A DNA stretch of 64,000 nt from Phlebopus portentosus (GCA_037892935.1 JAYXKI010000010.1:558001-622000), one strand, 5' to 3'. Positions 13,391 through 25,592 are shown, counted from the stretch's first letter. Translations and numbers: made by a program. The notes: generated from the sequence alone by a model not told the origin.

Positions 13391-13860
13391 ATGAGTGAGA
13401 ACGGTTCGATTGAAAAGCGACTTCCGCCCGAACTGCTGAAAGAAGGAGAAGCCGTAGAACTCGAAGATCAAAATATCCGGTGCTTCGTCATCAACATATT
13501 AATGAGATGAGATATTTTTTAAATTTCATTGATTTAACCATACAGCCACCTTATTGGTCTTGTTTAAACCATGATTCTTCTTGCTAAAGACTTGGAGATG
13601 CATATGGAGGGCGAAGTCAACGCGACTGAAACTGTCGAGGTTTAGTTACAATCCGGTGGCTTATTTCGGCGTCCTTTCGAGAGGAGGTCAAGGTACTCAA
13701 GGTACTTTGGAGCACTCCGATCTGGACGCAGAAAAAAGCAAGCTAAGGACGATAAGGACAAAAAGGAAGGAGGAGAACACCATGGATCCATAATATCCGA
13801 GCGGAACCATGTACTTTTGTCTCTTGGTTCTGTAATGACTTCCCCGGCAGCACTAGCTCG
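13391..13860 (+). CDS. Small hypothetical protein, exon structure uncertain
   Basis: A good-looking start, MSENGSIEKRLPPELLKEG, opens at 13391. It is followed by an intron candidate (GT near 13481, CAG near 13545) and a charged second part (DLEMHMEGEVNATETVE). Further on, the reading RRKKQAKDDKDKKEGGEHH gives a very basic/acidic tail. Several short introns are needed to connect these parts, and they could not be proved. No family is recognised. It is divergent from the VPS9-domain gene, with about 290 bp between the two starts. Confidence 0.3.
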
Positions 13861-14012
13861 GCGACGATAGCATCCTTGCCCCTTGCGGATATGTATATTT
13901 ATTCTCTATGTAATTCAGATATCCTACCTACTGGACTGGGACTGGGACACTCCGTGAGAACTGTACTTCTGACGATTCGTATTTGTGTCTCAGACCCAAA
14001 CTACCACCACCA

Positions 14013-15433
14013 TGTATATTGCTCTTGAGCCTTCCAGCAAAGAAGCTGTCTATGTCGAGGTTGAAGGCTCGTTTGCGGCTAAGGGATCGACACCATCAAA
14101 TCTGTATTTTATCGTGCGACAAAGTACGTATCTCTTAAACCCTCCCGATTGACCTCGGATTGACCATATGTTTGGCCCAGCATCCCTCTGCCTGAACAAA
14201 AACTCTTGTTATGGGGAAGTTCAGTAGAAAATAAGGATGCCCGAAAGCTTAACATACCTTCGTCTCCGGAGGTACTTGCCGTTCAGGTCAGGACTGCTTG
14301 CCTTTGTCCTAGCTATTGTCGTGATCTCATAATCAAGCACATAGAGAAAGTACCCTGGGCTCTTCACGAAATCTACCATCCATGTGAAATCGTTAGATTC
14401 TTGGAGCATGGCCGACGCATACCGTACAGAAAACAAGCTTGTTTCCTGCAGCGGTATTAGATCACCTGACGGAGAAATTGGGAGCCTGAGTCGTTGTCTT
14501 AGCAAACCTCGTCAGTTGGTACGTCCACAGGCACATCATTCCGGGGGGGGGGGGGGGGGTTTGCTGATATTTAAGTCATCAGAGCTCCTATATGCAGGAG
14601 CAATTCCTTCCTTTATGCGCAGGCATCCGAGCAGACGTATCGAATGGTTTCTTTGAGAAGGTGGACACCGGCGGTGCATCAATGGCAGAACTGAATTGTT
14701 ACGAACAGATTTTCTACTCCATCGAGGATCGTTGGGCTAGAGTCATGACGCGGCAGAACAGGTCGCCGAATTTGCTCGCTTCGCTCTTCATTTCCATGAT
14801 ACTGCAGCCTCCTTTCCTCTGGGATAGTAGTGACTTCGAGATAAACTAGTAAGTGTTTTGATTTCTTGCACGCTAGCGGTACTCACCTGCTTGTAGCGAT
14901 AGCAGCTCCCACACTCGCATGTTCGTGAAACAAACTGATTGGCCTCAGTTCTACGCATATACACCTCAGACCGACATTACCTTGCACTTCGGATCGGGGT
15001 TGGGCCCTCCTGTCTTGCTCTTGAACTTCCCTTCAGGGCCCAGGAAAGAAAGTAGAGCTAAAATGATCATGCAAGGAGCCGTGATGCATCGGCAGTGGCA
15101 AACCGTTAGCGTGAACAATATCGTGCCAATTGGACTGTGCATTCACAGCAACTTCGACGTCGATGTTTTTCTGTTCCATGCACTTGGGGATAGTGGCAAG
15201 GTGAATACAAGCCCGTAACCCCGAAATCACACTTTGATTAATTGACTGAATCTACATAGGTCGATTTTGTCGTGGAAACGTTTAGAGTTTCCAAGAAGAA
15301 AGAAGCCCTTGTGCTTGCACGATTCTTATTCAATTACAGGGATAAGTTATCGAGCCAAAAGGTTTCTCTTGACGATCGCAATGTGGAAGAGGTCGAAAAC
15401 TTCGTACAGGAAGGTGCTAGTCGAGATCATTAG
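14013..15433 (+). CDS. Unrecognised multi-exon protein
   Basis: The start MYIALEPSSKEAVYVEVEGS lies at 14013, with a GT donor shortly before 14130. Later open segments share the strand: 14592-14849 (FEKVDTGGASMAELNCYEQ, MILQPPFLWDSSDFEIN), 14919-15200 (PQTDITLHFGSGLGPPVLL) and about 15260-15433 (VDFVVETFRVSKKKEALVLA, with a TAG at 15431). No known domain is recognised. The exon chain is broken by a 17-base G run at 14543-14559 that cannot be placed confidently in intron or exon. The region may be one gene or a decayed one. Confidence 0.35.
14543..14559. repeat. Poly-G homopolymer tract (17 G)
   Basis: An uninterrupted run of 17 G on the plus strand, inside the unrecognised gene at 14.0-15.4 kb. 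Its exact length should be treated with caution because homopolymers are often miscounted. Confidence 0.9.
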
Positions 15434-16100
15434 TAGTTCTTGAAATACATGTACGAGGTGTGCTTCTCTTGCTGGTGTCCATATGGTATCAAAGAAAGCA
15501 AGATGAAAGTGAAGCGGTGCGATTGTGCAGTTCAATCTCGACTGCGACTTCAAGCTTTCTGTTGCAATCACTAGGAGGAGGAATATATCAAATAGACGCA
15601 CGGAATCTAAGAAAGGGGGGGGGGGGGTCGAAATGACACGTATGTACATCAAGCATGGGCGGAGCGGAAATGAAGAATCTCGGAGGGGTGAAATGCGTAG
15701 CTCCTCGTCCGAGTGTCGCGTTCCTTTGATCTCGGAAGAGCCAACACAGGAAATCTAACCGAATGCGGTGTCGAGTAGACCGAGCCACTGATCGGAGAGT
15801 ACACGGCTAGCTGGTGTCATTGGATACATCGCACACCAATTCCTCTGGTTGAATCATGTAGGCGACTACAGTTGATGGTGATAAATCTTTCAGCTGAAAT
15901 TCCGTTCGGAGCTGGAGGCATTTCGAAACTGTCGCGATTCGTTACTTGAAGAGATCTGCCTTGTTAGACTCGGAAATAAAAACATAAAAAATAAGCATAG
16001 ATTATACGGCCCAATAATTATTTGCTCCATGAAGAAGGCATACGTGATTTCGCTTTGAGCAGTACGTGGTGAAAAGCGTGAAAAGCAACGTGGATTCTGT
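15434..16100. other. Non-coding spacer with a 13-G tract
   Basis: No gene is supported between the two unrecognised plus-strand loci. A run of 13 G lies at 15615-15627. The stretch around 15960-16020 is AT-rich. Confidence 0.45.
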
Positions 16101-17460
16101 TTGGTGTTACGTCATCGCAGAGATATCCTAGTGATCGGCACTCAGAGCGGCACTTTGGCTTCTTTCACTTCGACTATATTCACCCGTCCTGTAGGAATTC
16201 CCTTTAGTGGTCTCATGAGGAAGGCCAATCAAAAGTACTCTGGAAGGAATGGCTTTGATGAAGCTACGAAGCGATTGCCTACTGAATCATTGAAAGAACC
16301 GGAAGCAACAGAAAACCAAGATCTCGCGCGGTTCGTCATCAGAGAGATGGGATCTTTTTTCCCTTCGTAGGTTTTGCCCCGCCAAAACTCCATCTGAGAC
16401 CAACTGACGTCTCAACTTAATACTCATATCCAATATAGCTTTGCTGAGATGAAGCAAGAAGTCAAGGCCTCTGACGCACCTGAAACGGTCGCAACACTCA
16501 CAGAGCGCATCAAAAGATCGAAGAGGGACAATCAAGAAGACGTGGCTAAACTGTCGCGGTGCTACGCGCAGGGACTGTACGATGACGCGATGGATAGATA
16601 CTGTCAGACTGATGACATCAAATACCATGACTTTGAAGATTTTGCGAGGAGTTCTTCTGACGAATGGGCACAACACTATGCGACGCTCGAGGTCGGTCAA
16701 CCACTTCAGCTCTCATCTCATTGTGTTCTGTCCATCAAAAGTTCCCCTCTTTTTTTTTCCGTCTCTTCCTGATTGAGAGTTACATACTTGAACTGACTTG
16801 CTGAAACGTGCATGACTACTACTATTGCGACTTGCGCGACCTGCAAATTGCGGCATGGGCTCTGTTACTACGTACTTATTGCCGCGAACAGAATTATTTC
16901 AGACAGTACGATAAGATCGCTGCGTCGGAGCATAACGACCTTGTGGGACGGATGCAATATGATCATCTGCGGGAGGTTCTGCCGTTGTATGCCCGGCGCC
17001 GGGAGGCAGAGAAAAAGGAAGAAATGGCGTGGCTGATCCAGGCCGCGGCGAAGGAGACGCATTTCCCGCAATCGATAAAGGAATACCGAATGATGGACGG
17101 ACGTAAGGATGCGCAGCAGCAGCTGATAGCGCGCTTCCTGATGGCGAGCGAGCCGAACCAGGGTGTGCTCCGAACGCGGTGTCGATGGACACGCATGCAG
17201 ACCGAGCCACTGATCAATGAATACAAGAACGACGTCAGTACCACCATTTTACATCACGACCTAAACTTTTGTTTGTCTGTTTAACTCCAGTTGAGTTTGA
17301 GTGCGAGCTGATGATGGATCTGTTTGGTTTTGCTGTTTTGCATTTTTTTTGTTCGTGTTTTTTTTGTTTGCAGGTATCGTTTCGAGCTGAGATTGAGGCG
17401 TTTGTGGGTGGACAAGGAAAGCAGGGACCCACGAACCCGACGGACAGGAGAGTTGTGTAG
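16101..17460 (+). CDS. Unrecognised charged helical protein
   Basis: The best-supported unknown of this block. Same-strand exons run from NGFDEATKRLPTESLKEPE through FAEMKQEVKASDAPETVATL (from 16440), then a long exon at 16808-17233 (DLQIAAWALLLRTYCREQNY, REVLPLYARRREAEKKEEMA). An intron follows, with GTCAGT near 17234 and CAG near 17373. The last exon is VSFRAEIEAFVGGQGKQG, with its stop at 17458-17460. The protein is charged and predicted helical, without a signal peptide. No domain is recognised. The 5' end is uncertain: the upstream exon could start near 16215 (MRKANQKYSG) or belong to the gene at 14.0 kb. Confidence 0.45.
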
Positions 17461-18003
17461 CGGCTAAAGGGATAGTCGCTCAGCGAACCTGGAAGTGACT
17501 AAACCATCAAAGTGCAATGATCGCTGTATGAGTGTCTCGTCTGCAGGGTTGTGGTTAGCAACGGGATCTGAGTGGCACGTGTCCGGGTCGACGTGTTTCG
17601 ATGTAAATAAAATATACTTTATTTTTGCTGTTAGAGATCAGAAAAAAAGGACGAAATTGCTGTGCTGATGGGTTTCACATCTCACTTGAGCGCGGCTGTG
17701 ATATTTGCTCTCTCCTGCCTACACAGGTTTCTTAAACCATGGCTATGACTATGGCCCTATTCACGCGTAGTGTATGTACTATATGCATGCATATGTGCTC
17801 TTACTCTTCTCAGCTCTTGTCCATTCCGTAACGGCCGTCTCTGTTTGGGTGCCTTTTCCATAAAGAAAAACATTACCATACTCAAAACACGCACTCTCCA
17901 TTTCTGCTGTATTTAAAGGCTCTGCTGCCTCCGACCTCCTCCTCATCATCACATATTCTCTCTTTCTTTACCATACAGCCAGCAGCACAGGCACGACAGC
18001 GGC
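17461..18003. other. Intergenic, promoter side of the Aip3-like gene
   Basis: About 540 bp with no gene. A pyrimidine-rich stretch (CCTCCTCCTCATCATC) lies shortly upstream of the next start codon, as is common in fungal promoters. Confidence 0.5.
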
Positions 18004-18766
18004 ATGGACGGACAGCAATCAGGATACGCGTCTCAGGTGCGCGTCTATTTTCAGTTGCGTAAACCAGGACGCGACTCACTCTCTCTCTGTCCTCGTGCCT
18101 CCTTTCCCATTTACCCTTCCTCCTTCCTTTCTTTTCTTTTTGCTTGCTTGCCTGCCTGCATTCTTCATAACAGCAGCATTCTCCGCGATCTCAGCGAGCG
18201 ATGATCCCAGACGTGCCTGCTGCCGTCTCAAACCTCCTCGACGCAACACGCAGGCTCGAAGAAGCACTCCGCCAATGGGGTGCGCTTGAAATTTCAGAGA
18301 TCGAGGTCAGCGACGTGTTTGTCACCGTTGGGAATTGCTATAACGAAATGATCGCTGCGTGAGTCTCTCCCGATTCTTCCGCAAGCGCTTTCTCGTGCTG
18401 AACCGCTAATTTTTTTGTGGCTATCTAGATTCCAAGTACACAACATCGATATGAGGTGCGTGTATTCCGCTCAAATATCCAGCGTAACCACCTCAAGCTC
18501 ACCAACAACAACAAAAATCTTCTTTCTTACCATTCAGAGACGTATCCAACTTCCTAACAGACCTGCGCGCCCTGCTCGAGGAATCCCTGAGCGAGGACCC
18601 GACGCCGCAGAACTACCAGACGCTCATGCCGCAGGTGCGCGCGCTCATAGCGAACCTCCTGGTCAGCCTGCGCAACAAGCAGCCGCTGTACTGGCGCGCG
18701 GTGAACGCGCGGCGCTCCTCCGGCGGGAGTGGCTCGCGCTCGAGCTCTGGCTCCGGGTTCCGGTGA
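18004..18766 (+). CDS. Small protein resembling the Bud6/Aip3 N-terminal domain
   Basis: Four exons: 18004-18036, 18174-18358, 18429-18455 and 18538-18766. They total 474 nt, 157 residues (checked in frame). The core reads VSNLLDATRRLEEALRQW, VSDVFVTVGNCYNEM, DVSNFLTDLRALLEESLSED, then LMPQVRALIANLLVSLRNKQ, and ends in a short Ser/Gly/Arg tail. From memory of the family this pattern matches the N-terminal region of Bud6/Aip3, the actin- and formin-associated polarity factor. The large C-terminal coiled-coil part of Bud6 is absent and no continuation is visible downstream. It is therefore either a stand-alone short family member or an unrelated helical protein with the same pattern. Confidence 0.68.
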
Positions 18767-19907
18767 ACTGGAGCGGGTGCTAGCTGCGCAAGAATTGCGC
18801 CTAATCCTTCTCTGTCCGTTGGCGACTCTGCTTTCCTTTCCTTTTTCCTTTACTCTTCCGTCCGACTACGCCGGGATGCGGGCCTTAGCGTGCGGGTTTC
18901 TCTAGGCCTACATCTCAGTTTCGAGCTTCGCGTCGCGGAGCGTCTGTCTATTCTTCCTCCTGTCATTCCATCCGTCCGTCTAACCATCCTATCCATCCGG
19001 AGCAAAGCCAATAAATGCGCAGGCCGTCAAGCCTCACTCCCTCCTAATCCCGATAACTACCCCACTCGCCGGTCGAGCGTCAAACGTCAAATATAAAGGG
19101 ACCAACTATTCCACCACCATCCATATCCATATATATATACATACACATCTTGAACGACTTTACGAAAATCCCTTGAACGATCCGAAGAACATCGATATCT
19201 ATAATTAATCGAATCGAGCGGAATAATCTTAATAGAATTAATCTACGCCGATCACGGACGGCTGGGTAACCCTGCGGTGACAACGGAGAAGGGTGTCGGA
19301 GAAGGTGAAGGTGGACGATTACGGTGATGGTGCCGAGGTGAAGAGTGAACAGGATGAATGAAACGCGGGTGGCGGAGGGACGTAGTACTAGTGGTGGTGC
19401 AAATAGGCAGGCAGGCAGGACGAAAGAAGGAACATGCATACTACGTAGGCACCTAGCCGAATTGGAAAGTGGACTGTATAATTTATCATATCGAATAGTA
19501 CTCGTCCTGTCTTGTCCTGTAGAATTCCGTGCTTTCTTTTTTCGCCTTTCTTTTCGCCTTTCTTTCTTCACTTCCTTTTTTATTTTACTTGAATGTTGCT
19601 TTCTAGCTCGTTTTTCTGTTCGTCTCCCATAATTGCACGTACGGTCATATCTATGTCATATTTATTGTGTCAAACTGCTATACAAAGACAAATATGTATA
19701 CACCGGATAGATCAGAGTGAGGAACAGTACTAGCTAGTGAAACGGTAGGCCGTCGTTATTCGGGAGAAACGTATAAAGCAGATAATCAAAGCAAAATAAA
19801 TGAAACAAGGAAGAAAATTAGTATAAGTGGCGTTAATTGCGCAATAAAAAATGGACAAAGAATAAACGAGAAGAAAGAGAGCACCATGAATCAGATACCC
19901 CATCAAA
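18767..19907. other. Convergent intergenic region
   Basis: About 1.1 kb between the 3' ends of the Aip3-like gene and the NTF2-fold gene. It holds pyrimidine-rich and AT-rich low-complexity sequence, for example around 19500-19600. The only open frames lie in low-complexity DNA. It probably holds both 3' untranslated regions. Confidence 0.5.
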
Positions 19908-21522
19908 TCAAAGTAGTAATAAAGGCCTGAGTGACAGGTCCCGCACGGTCAGTTGGTGGTCGATAGCAACCAGCGGCCACTCCGCGTTCGAGTCTCTGGG
20001 ATAATGAATAGTGAGTGATAGAAGAAGTAATCACAAGTGTCAGCGATACACCCTCATCAACACATGCAGGCAATTATTGTTTCACTTACTGATTGTTTCC
20101 AGACTCCTCACTATCTGGCGTTTCTCCAGACCCTATAGGCCCTTTTCCCTTGGACCCGTGAGGACTTTGGAGAAGGAAGCACTGATCAAAGGAAAGCTTT
20201 TTCTCGCTGCTTGTGCTCTTTCCTTTCCTTTTTCCCTCTACCAGTGTCAAGTATCCATGGCTTGATAAAAAGACGAAGGGTTCTGATATTTGGGATTTAC
20301 CAGATCGACTTGGGCTCGAACTTGAACTTGAACTTGCTCTTGCCGTTGGACCGAGTCGAAGTGCTAACACGTCCCAATGTAATTCAGTCGGCGATCGTGC
20401 ACAGAACTTGTGTGGCCCAAGGGATTGAAGCGCTTTGACGATCTCTGACGGCCCTGAGTGAAGATTCCCCGGACTCTTCGAGCCTGAGTGGACTTCCCGC
20501 ATAACCAAACGTAATCAGGACGCGAACAAGCGACGAATACAAAGTTAGAAATTGGAATAAAAATAGATGTAAAAGGAAGGGATAAGAAAATGAATACATA
20601 TGTGCACATAACGCAAAACAATGACATGAGGTTTACTCACGCAAGTTTCGTGAACCCTTTCGCGGCGCGAAGCGATGTACGGCAGCTGCACTTGGGTTCG
20701 TAAAAGCCGCAGCGACGGAGTTGCACGGTACATTGGTGTGCTCGTGCACACTGTATGAAAATAACGCGTTGTGGGCGTATGCACCTGAGAGTTCCGCGCG
20801 GTTCGTGTCAAAAGTCCGCACGTATCTGTTAGGTAGATAGAGAGGGAAGTGAGAATGAGGGACAAAGGCTACGCAAGGCAACAATCTGTGGACTCCGCTT
20901 ACTTTCTGAGGAACTCGATCGCGAGATCTTCAAGCTCGGTGGCTTGCCTTTCCAGTTCCTCTTTTTCTGAGATTGGTCGCATAGATTCCGGCTCGATCTG
21001 CATTGGGACATCTTCTTGCGTCGTAAGCTGCGGTGTGGAAGAAGAGGGCGATGGAAAGTTTGCTGGTTTCAGAGAATCGGGCCATACGGGTACTGGACTC
21101 TCCCTTTGTTTATGATGCAAAAACGAGCGCGTATTGATAAGTATGAGCGCCACTCTGTTCATGTCAGGACCAGAGTACAGACCTTACCACTCAAGCGATA
21201 GTCCATCATCTCTATGTTCCAGATATTGACGTGTACTTTTTAGGTTTCAAAATTAACCTCGGAGAACTCACCGAACGAATTTGTTCGTCACAGTTAACCC
21301 AAGAGCGTTTAGAGCTTTAATTTCCTCCCAGACCCATTGTTTTCGGGCTTTATGGTAGTTGGGAGAAGATATTTTGCAGGCTATTGGGAGAGGGGCGACG
21401 AGTTTGACGCCTGACGTTCTTGGTTCGAGCGTTGTTGTTAAAGGTGGTGTAGGCGATCGTTCGTGTTTTGGAATGATTGGTGAACTAGTAGACATTCTCT
21501 TCACGAGACTTTTTGAGAGCAA
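19908..21522 (-). CDS. NTF2-fold protein resembling the Mex67/NXF mRNA export factor
   Basis: A multi-exon gene that starts at 21522 (MLSKSLVKR) or at the Met 27 nt further on (MSTSSPII), and stops at 19908. Exons read KQWVWEEIKALNALGLTVTN, QYLEHRDDGLSLEW, NRVALILINTRSF, ISEKEELERQATELEDLAIE-FLRK, YVRTFDTNRAELSGAYAHNA, LHWDVLALRLGPT, HGYLTLVEG, FDQCFLLQSP and finally DSNAEWPLVAIDHQLTVRDL. The FLRKY..FD..R..L...Y pattern and the closing WPLVAIDHQLTVR pattern are those of the NTF2-like domain of Mex67/NXF1. Clear RRM, leucine-rich-repeat and UBA parts were not seen. It may therefore be a shortened or divergent relative rather than Mex67 itself. It is divergent from CWC27, about 150 bp apart, and may share that promoter region. 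Internal splice sites are approximate. Confidence 0.6.
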
Positions 21523-21674
21523 ACCTGATGTCCAGAGGTCTTAAACAAGCCTAAGTTGTGCAACGGTGAGAAGTATGAGCATGATATGATATGATAGAAA
21601 CAGTCCAAGTCGTGTCGCGTCGTCTCGAAAGTTGGCGCGCGTGTCCGTTCGTCACTTGACTTCCGAACACGATC

Positions 21675-23878
21675 ATGGCTCTACCAACCAAAGGACGTGT
21701 CATCATCGACACCACAGTCGGCGAACTTGACATCGAACTCTGGTCAAAGGTGTGTTCGTAGCATATCTCCTCCGCATGGAGGCAAAACTGACTTAAAAGC
21801 AGGAAACACCGAAAACATGTCGGAACTTCATCGCACTGGCTATGGAAGGTTAGTGCGCCTTGCAAGTATTCGATAACACGAGTTTCAGTCGCTGAACGAT
21901 TACGATTATGGTACAGGTTACTATGATGGAGTAATATTCCATCGGTACGTCCCTTGTAGAAAGCCCGCGGTTGAGATGAAATAACACTGACGAGCGGACT
22001 GTAGTGTTGTACCAGGCTTCCTCGTGCAGACGGGTGACAAGACCGGTACGGGTGCTGGTGGAGAGTCATTCTACGGAGGTACGTCTTTCTTCAACTTTAT
22101 TGAATATACGGGAGCCCAACAGTCAGTCGTGCAACAGAACCATTTGAGGATGAGATACACCCACGACTACGTTACGTCCATCGAGGTCTTGTCGGTATGG
22201 CGAATAATGGGACCAAGGACTCCAATGATTCGCAGTTCTTTATCACCCTCGGTTCGTCTTGTGTATTCTTCGTTCAGAGTCTTATTGTTAATACTGCTCT
22301 TTGGGCGCCTTTGAACAGACCGAGCGGATGAGCTACACGGGAAGCACACATTATTTGGGAGATGTGTTGGAGATACTATCTTCAGTGAGTATCCGTTTAT
22401 CTGTGCTTCTGTTGGTGCTCTTAGGCTTATGAATGTGGAAATTATCGTGTAGATGTAATGAAAATCGGGGAAATGGGTGAGCAATCCCGGAATTGGGTAT
22501 ACTGCGTAAATGGACTGAGGTCCTGCTGTGCTAAGAGCTGGACGATGAGGGTAGACCATTATAGTACGTTATATTTTTCCTTCTGTTGTAGACTGATTAG
22601 ACTGTTTTCGTGTCTTCCCCCTCCAGTCCGCCGAAGATAAAAAGTATACGACTCATCGACAATCCGTTCGACGATATTGTTCCTCGTATCACCGCTGCAG
22701 AGAAGAGAGCGCAGCAACGAGCTCGTGAACAGTCTCAGAGAGAGCGGGAAGAGGAGATACGGCAAAAGGGCGCGAAGAAGTAAGTTGATCCTCCAAACTT
22801 GAGGGTTTGGTGATCCTTATTATTTGTCTAGGAACACGAAGTTATTAAGCTTCCAGGACGATGAAGCTGCTGAAGAAGAACCGGTTTCTTTCAAGAAGAA
22901 AGCTATTGTCCGTCCTGATTGTGAGTCATTTCCGATCGCCATTCCTGAATACTCAGCTTGATAACATTGTACTTTGTTGGTAGTAATTGACAATTCTGAG
23001 CAGCTTGCAGTCAGCATTCCGCAAGACCTCATGGGTCCGTCGTCCAGTAAACCTTCAAAATCTCATGATGAGTCCGACCATAAGAAGAACGGAGAAGCGA
23101 AAGATGACAAAGTAAGTTGATAAATAATCCATATTCAGTGTAGTGATTTAATCTTTTATGATTCTTATGATTTGCGATTGAAGAAGAGAAAGGAGAAGGA
23201 CGAGTCAAGCGATATTATCGGTCTTCGAGAGAAGCACGCCAAAGAAATGAATAGCGCAGAGTGCGTTCTTATACGTTGTATACAGACTGTTTTACCAATC
23301 AGTTCATCTCTTCTTTTCTTAGGACGGAACGACAAAAGCAAATTGCAAAGCTTGAAAAAGATATCCGAAAACTCGAGTCCAGACGCGGAGGCAGCTCAGA
23401 CTCGGACTCAGAGGAAGAGAGAAAGAAGAAGAAAGTGAAGCACTCGTATTTGGAAGAGGAGCTTTCGAAATACGAGAAAGCTCGGGGATTGAAAGGCAGA
23501 AGAGATGGTAAAGGCAGGAAGGTGAAAGATGAAGGCGATGTCCTCGCGAAAATGAATACTTTCAAGAAGAAGTTACAGGTGACGTTGTCATATGGCGAGG
23601 AAGATCAGGAGACTGAAGAAAAGGAGCAAAATGGTGAATCTGGAGTTGGGAACGAAGGCGACGGCAACGGCGAAGAGAGTATAGAAGTCGACAAGGACAC
23701 GGACTTCCTTTCACATACGCTCTTCTTCCCGAAGGGCAACGACGAAGAAGTGGCAAAGGCGGAACGCGAGTACGAGGTAATCGATCCTCGGAAACGCAGC
23801 GCACAGGCGAAAGAGGAGGAACGAGAACGAAAGAGGAGGACGAAACCTCGTGATGGAGGACGCGGTTATCGGCGGTAA
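21675..23878 (+). CDS. CWC27: Spliceosomal cyclophilin Cwc27 (peptidyl-prolyl isomerase family)
   Basis: The start is MALPTKGRVIIDTTVGELDI at 21675. The gene has many exons with short introns, the first at 21750-21802, and stops at 23876-23878. The N-terminal cyclophilin fold is complete: ETPKTCRNFIALAMEGYY, IFHRVVPGFLVQTGD, GEPFEDEIHPRLR, GLVGMANNGTKDSNDSQFF and HTLFGRCVGDT. The C-terminal half is a long charged, coiled-coil-like tail (EKRAQQRAREQSQREREEE, KQIAKLEKDIRKLE) that ends in an Arg-rich GGRGYRR. This architecture, including the QTGD variant in the catalytic loop, is that of Cwc27, a component of the activated spliceosome acting in the nucleus. Its Arg/Lys- and Glu-rich end is usual for the family. 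An adjacent divergent gene starts about 150 bp upstream. Confidence 0.9.
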
Positions 23879-24414
23879 TCTGTAACATGCTAATCGAGCT
23901 ATCTCGTCTACTTAGCCGTGTTCCTGCATTGGCCTCAGGTTGCTCACGCCGAACCTAGGCCTGTCTTTCATTTGTTGTATTGTGTTTAAACTCGCAATTA
24001 TCGTAAATTTGCATTTAACTATGTGATCGGAACGGAGTGATTTACAATTTCATTGGTTAAGCAAGGATTGCCGATGCATGGACGACCTGCAGATACATCC
24101 TTTGCACCATCGTATACCCATGCCGTTTTTGTCTTTCTGTTTTGCTCGACTCGAAGACGAGAGGTTGCAAACTTTGCTGCACTGCCCTGCCTGTGATTGT
24201 GGGATCAGTGCCTGATGATGATTACATCAGCGCTCGGGTACGCCCCTCCGCACTGGCCCATCGGTGGTGGCACGGCACTGGCACTGGCCGGGGCACAGAC
24301 AGACAGACTCCGCTGGTACACCTTCCTCTGCAACCGCCCATCGCTCTCATCTCCCTCCCTTCCCGCCCTCCCTTTCATCTGCTTCACCACCATCTCCATC
24401 TATCACACTATCAA
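23879..24414. other. Intergenic, upstream of UBC6
   Basis: About 535 bp. The right half is strongly pyrimidine-rich (CCCTTCCCGCCCTCCC and similar runs) just upstream of the UBC6 start codon, a common feature of fungal promoters. No gene is seen. Confidence 0.5.
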
Positions 24415-25592
24415 ATGGCCTCAAAGGCGGCTTTCAGACGCGTGAGTACAACACTTGAAACGTTTTCCTTTATCTCTCTTCTCTTTCTCTTGCGTCTCCG
24501 TCTGTTTCTTGATCATCGCGTCTGACACTGCTCTCTCCCCTTCCCATCGCAGTTGACGAAAGAGTATGTCTCGATGCAACAGGACCCGCCTCCCTTCGTC
24601 TGGGCTGCGCCCGATGAGAAGAACATCTTGCACTGTAAGTACAATCATCGAGCCGCCACCTCGTGAACACGTTAACTGATCCTTTATCCCTTCTTACACA
24701 GGGAACTACATCATCGTGCGTTTTCATTCACTCGAGCGACTTGCTGTGTAACCTGGTGTTGATTTTATGTGCGTGTTTTATAGCGAGGTCCTCCGGACAG
24801 CCCGTATACTGGCGGAGAATACTATGGCGTCGTGATGTTCCCGTCTGAATACCCCTTCAAGCCGCCTGGGATCAAGATGCTCACACCTTCCGGTCGCTTT
24901 CAACCTGACAAGAAGATCTGCTTCTCGATGTCAGACTTCCATCCCGGTTCATGGAACCCAGCGTGGAGTGTGGCGACGATGTACGTGCTGCTTCTTTTGG
25001 CACAGATATATCAACTTGTCTTGCTGATTGATTGTTTTCTTGGACAGCCTGACTGGTTTACTCTCCTTCATGCTCGCAGATGAGCTCACGACGGGATCGA
25101 TCACGACTACGGATGCTGACAAACGAGTCTATGCTGCACGATCACACGCTTGGAATATTCAGAATAAAAAATTCAAGGAGGGATTTCCTGAGGTATGCTT
25201 CAAGATGTTATCGTGGAACTGATTGACTTCATTTATCATCTTAACAGTATAGTGGACCCGTTATGAAAGATCTACCAAACATGGCACAGAAGGAGCTCGC
25301 TCTGCAGAAGGCGGCTGCTCCAGCATTATCACCTACGTCATCGCGGAATAGCGCCACCTCCAGCCCGATCACACCTCAGTCCGCTGGCTCGATCCCAAAT
25401 GGCGGCAGCAATTCAAGCCAGGCAGGTGCAGCATCTGTCTCAGGCGCCGCTGTACCGAAAACTAAAGAAACTGACGCTTCCAAAGGACGCGGTGCTTTCT
25501 CCTGGGGCCAGCTAATGTTGCAGAAATGGTATTGGGGGATATTTTTCGCCGTGGCCTGGGCGGTGTCGAGTCGTTTGACGGGCAGTCCATAA
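24415..25592 (+). CDS. UBC6: Ubc6-type ER tail-anchored ubiquitin-conjugating enzyme E2
   Basis: Six exons: 24415-24441, 24553-24634, 24702-24715, 24784-24980, 25048-25192 and 25248-25592. They total 810 nt, 269 residues (checked). The E2 fold reads LTKEYVSMQQDPPPFVWAAP, RGPPDSPYTGGEYYGVVMFP, EYPFKPPGIKMLTPSGRF, KKICFSMSDFHPGSWNPAW and GFPEYSGPVMKDLPNM. The catalytic cysteine is Cys87 in KKICFSM, the same position as in yeast Ubc6. As in the Ubc6/UBE2J group, the usual HPN tripeptide is not seen. A Ser/Ala/Thr-rich linker leads to one C-terminal membrane segment (WGIFFAVAWAVS). Ubc6 works in ER-associated degradation, with its catalytic domain facing the cytosol. One exon is only 14 nt long. 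Confidence 0.93.
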
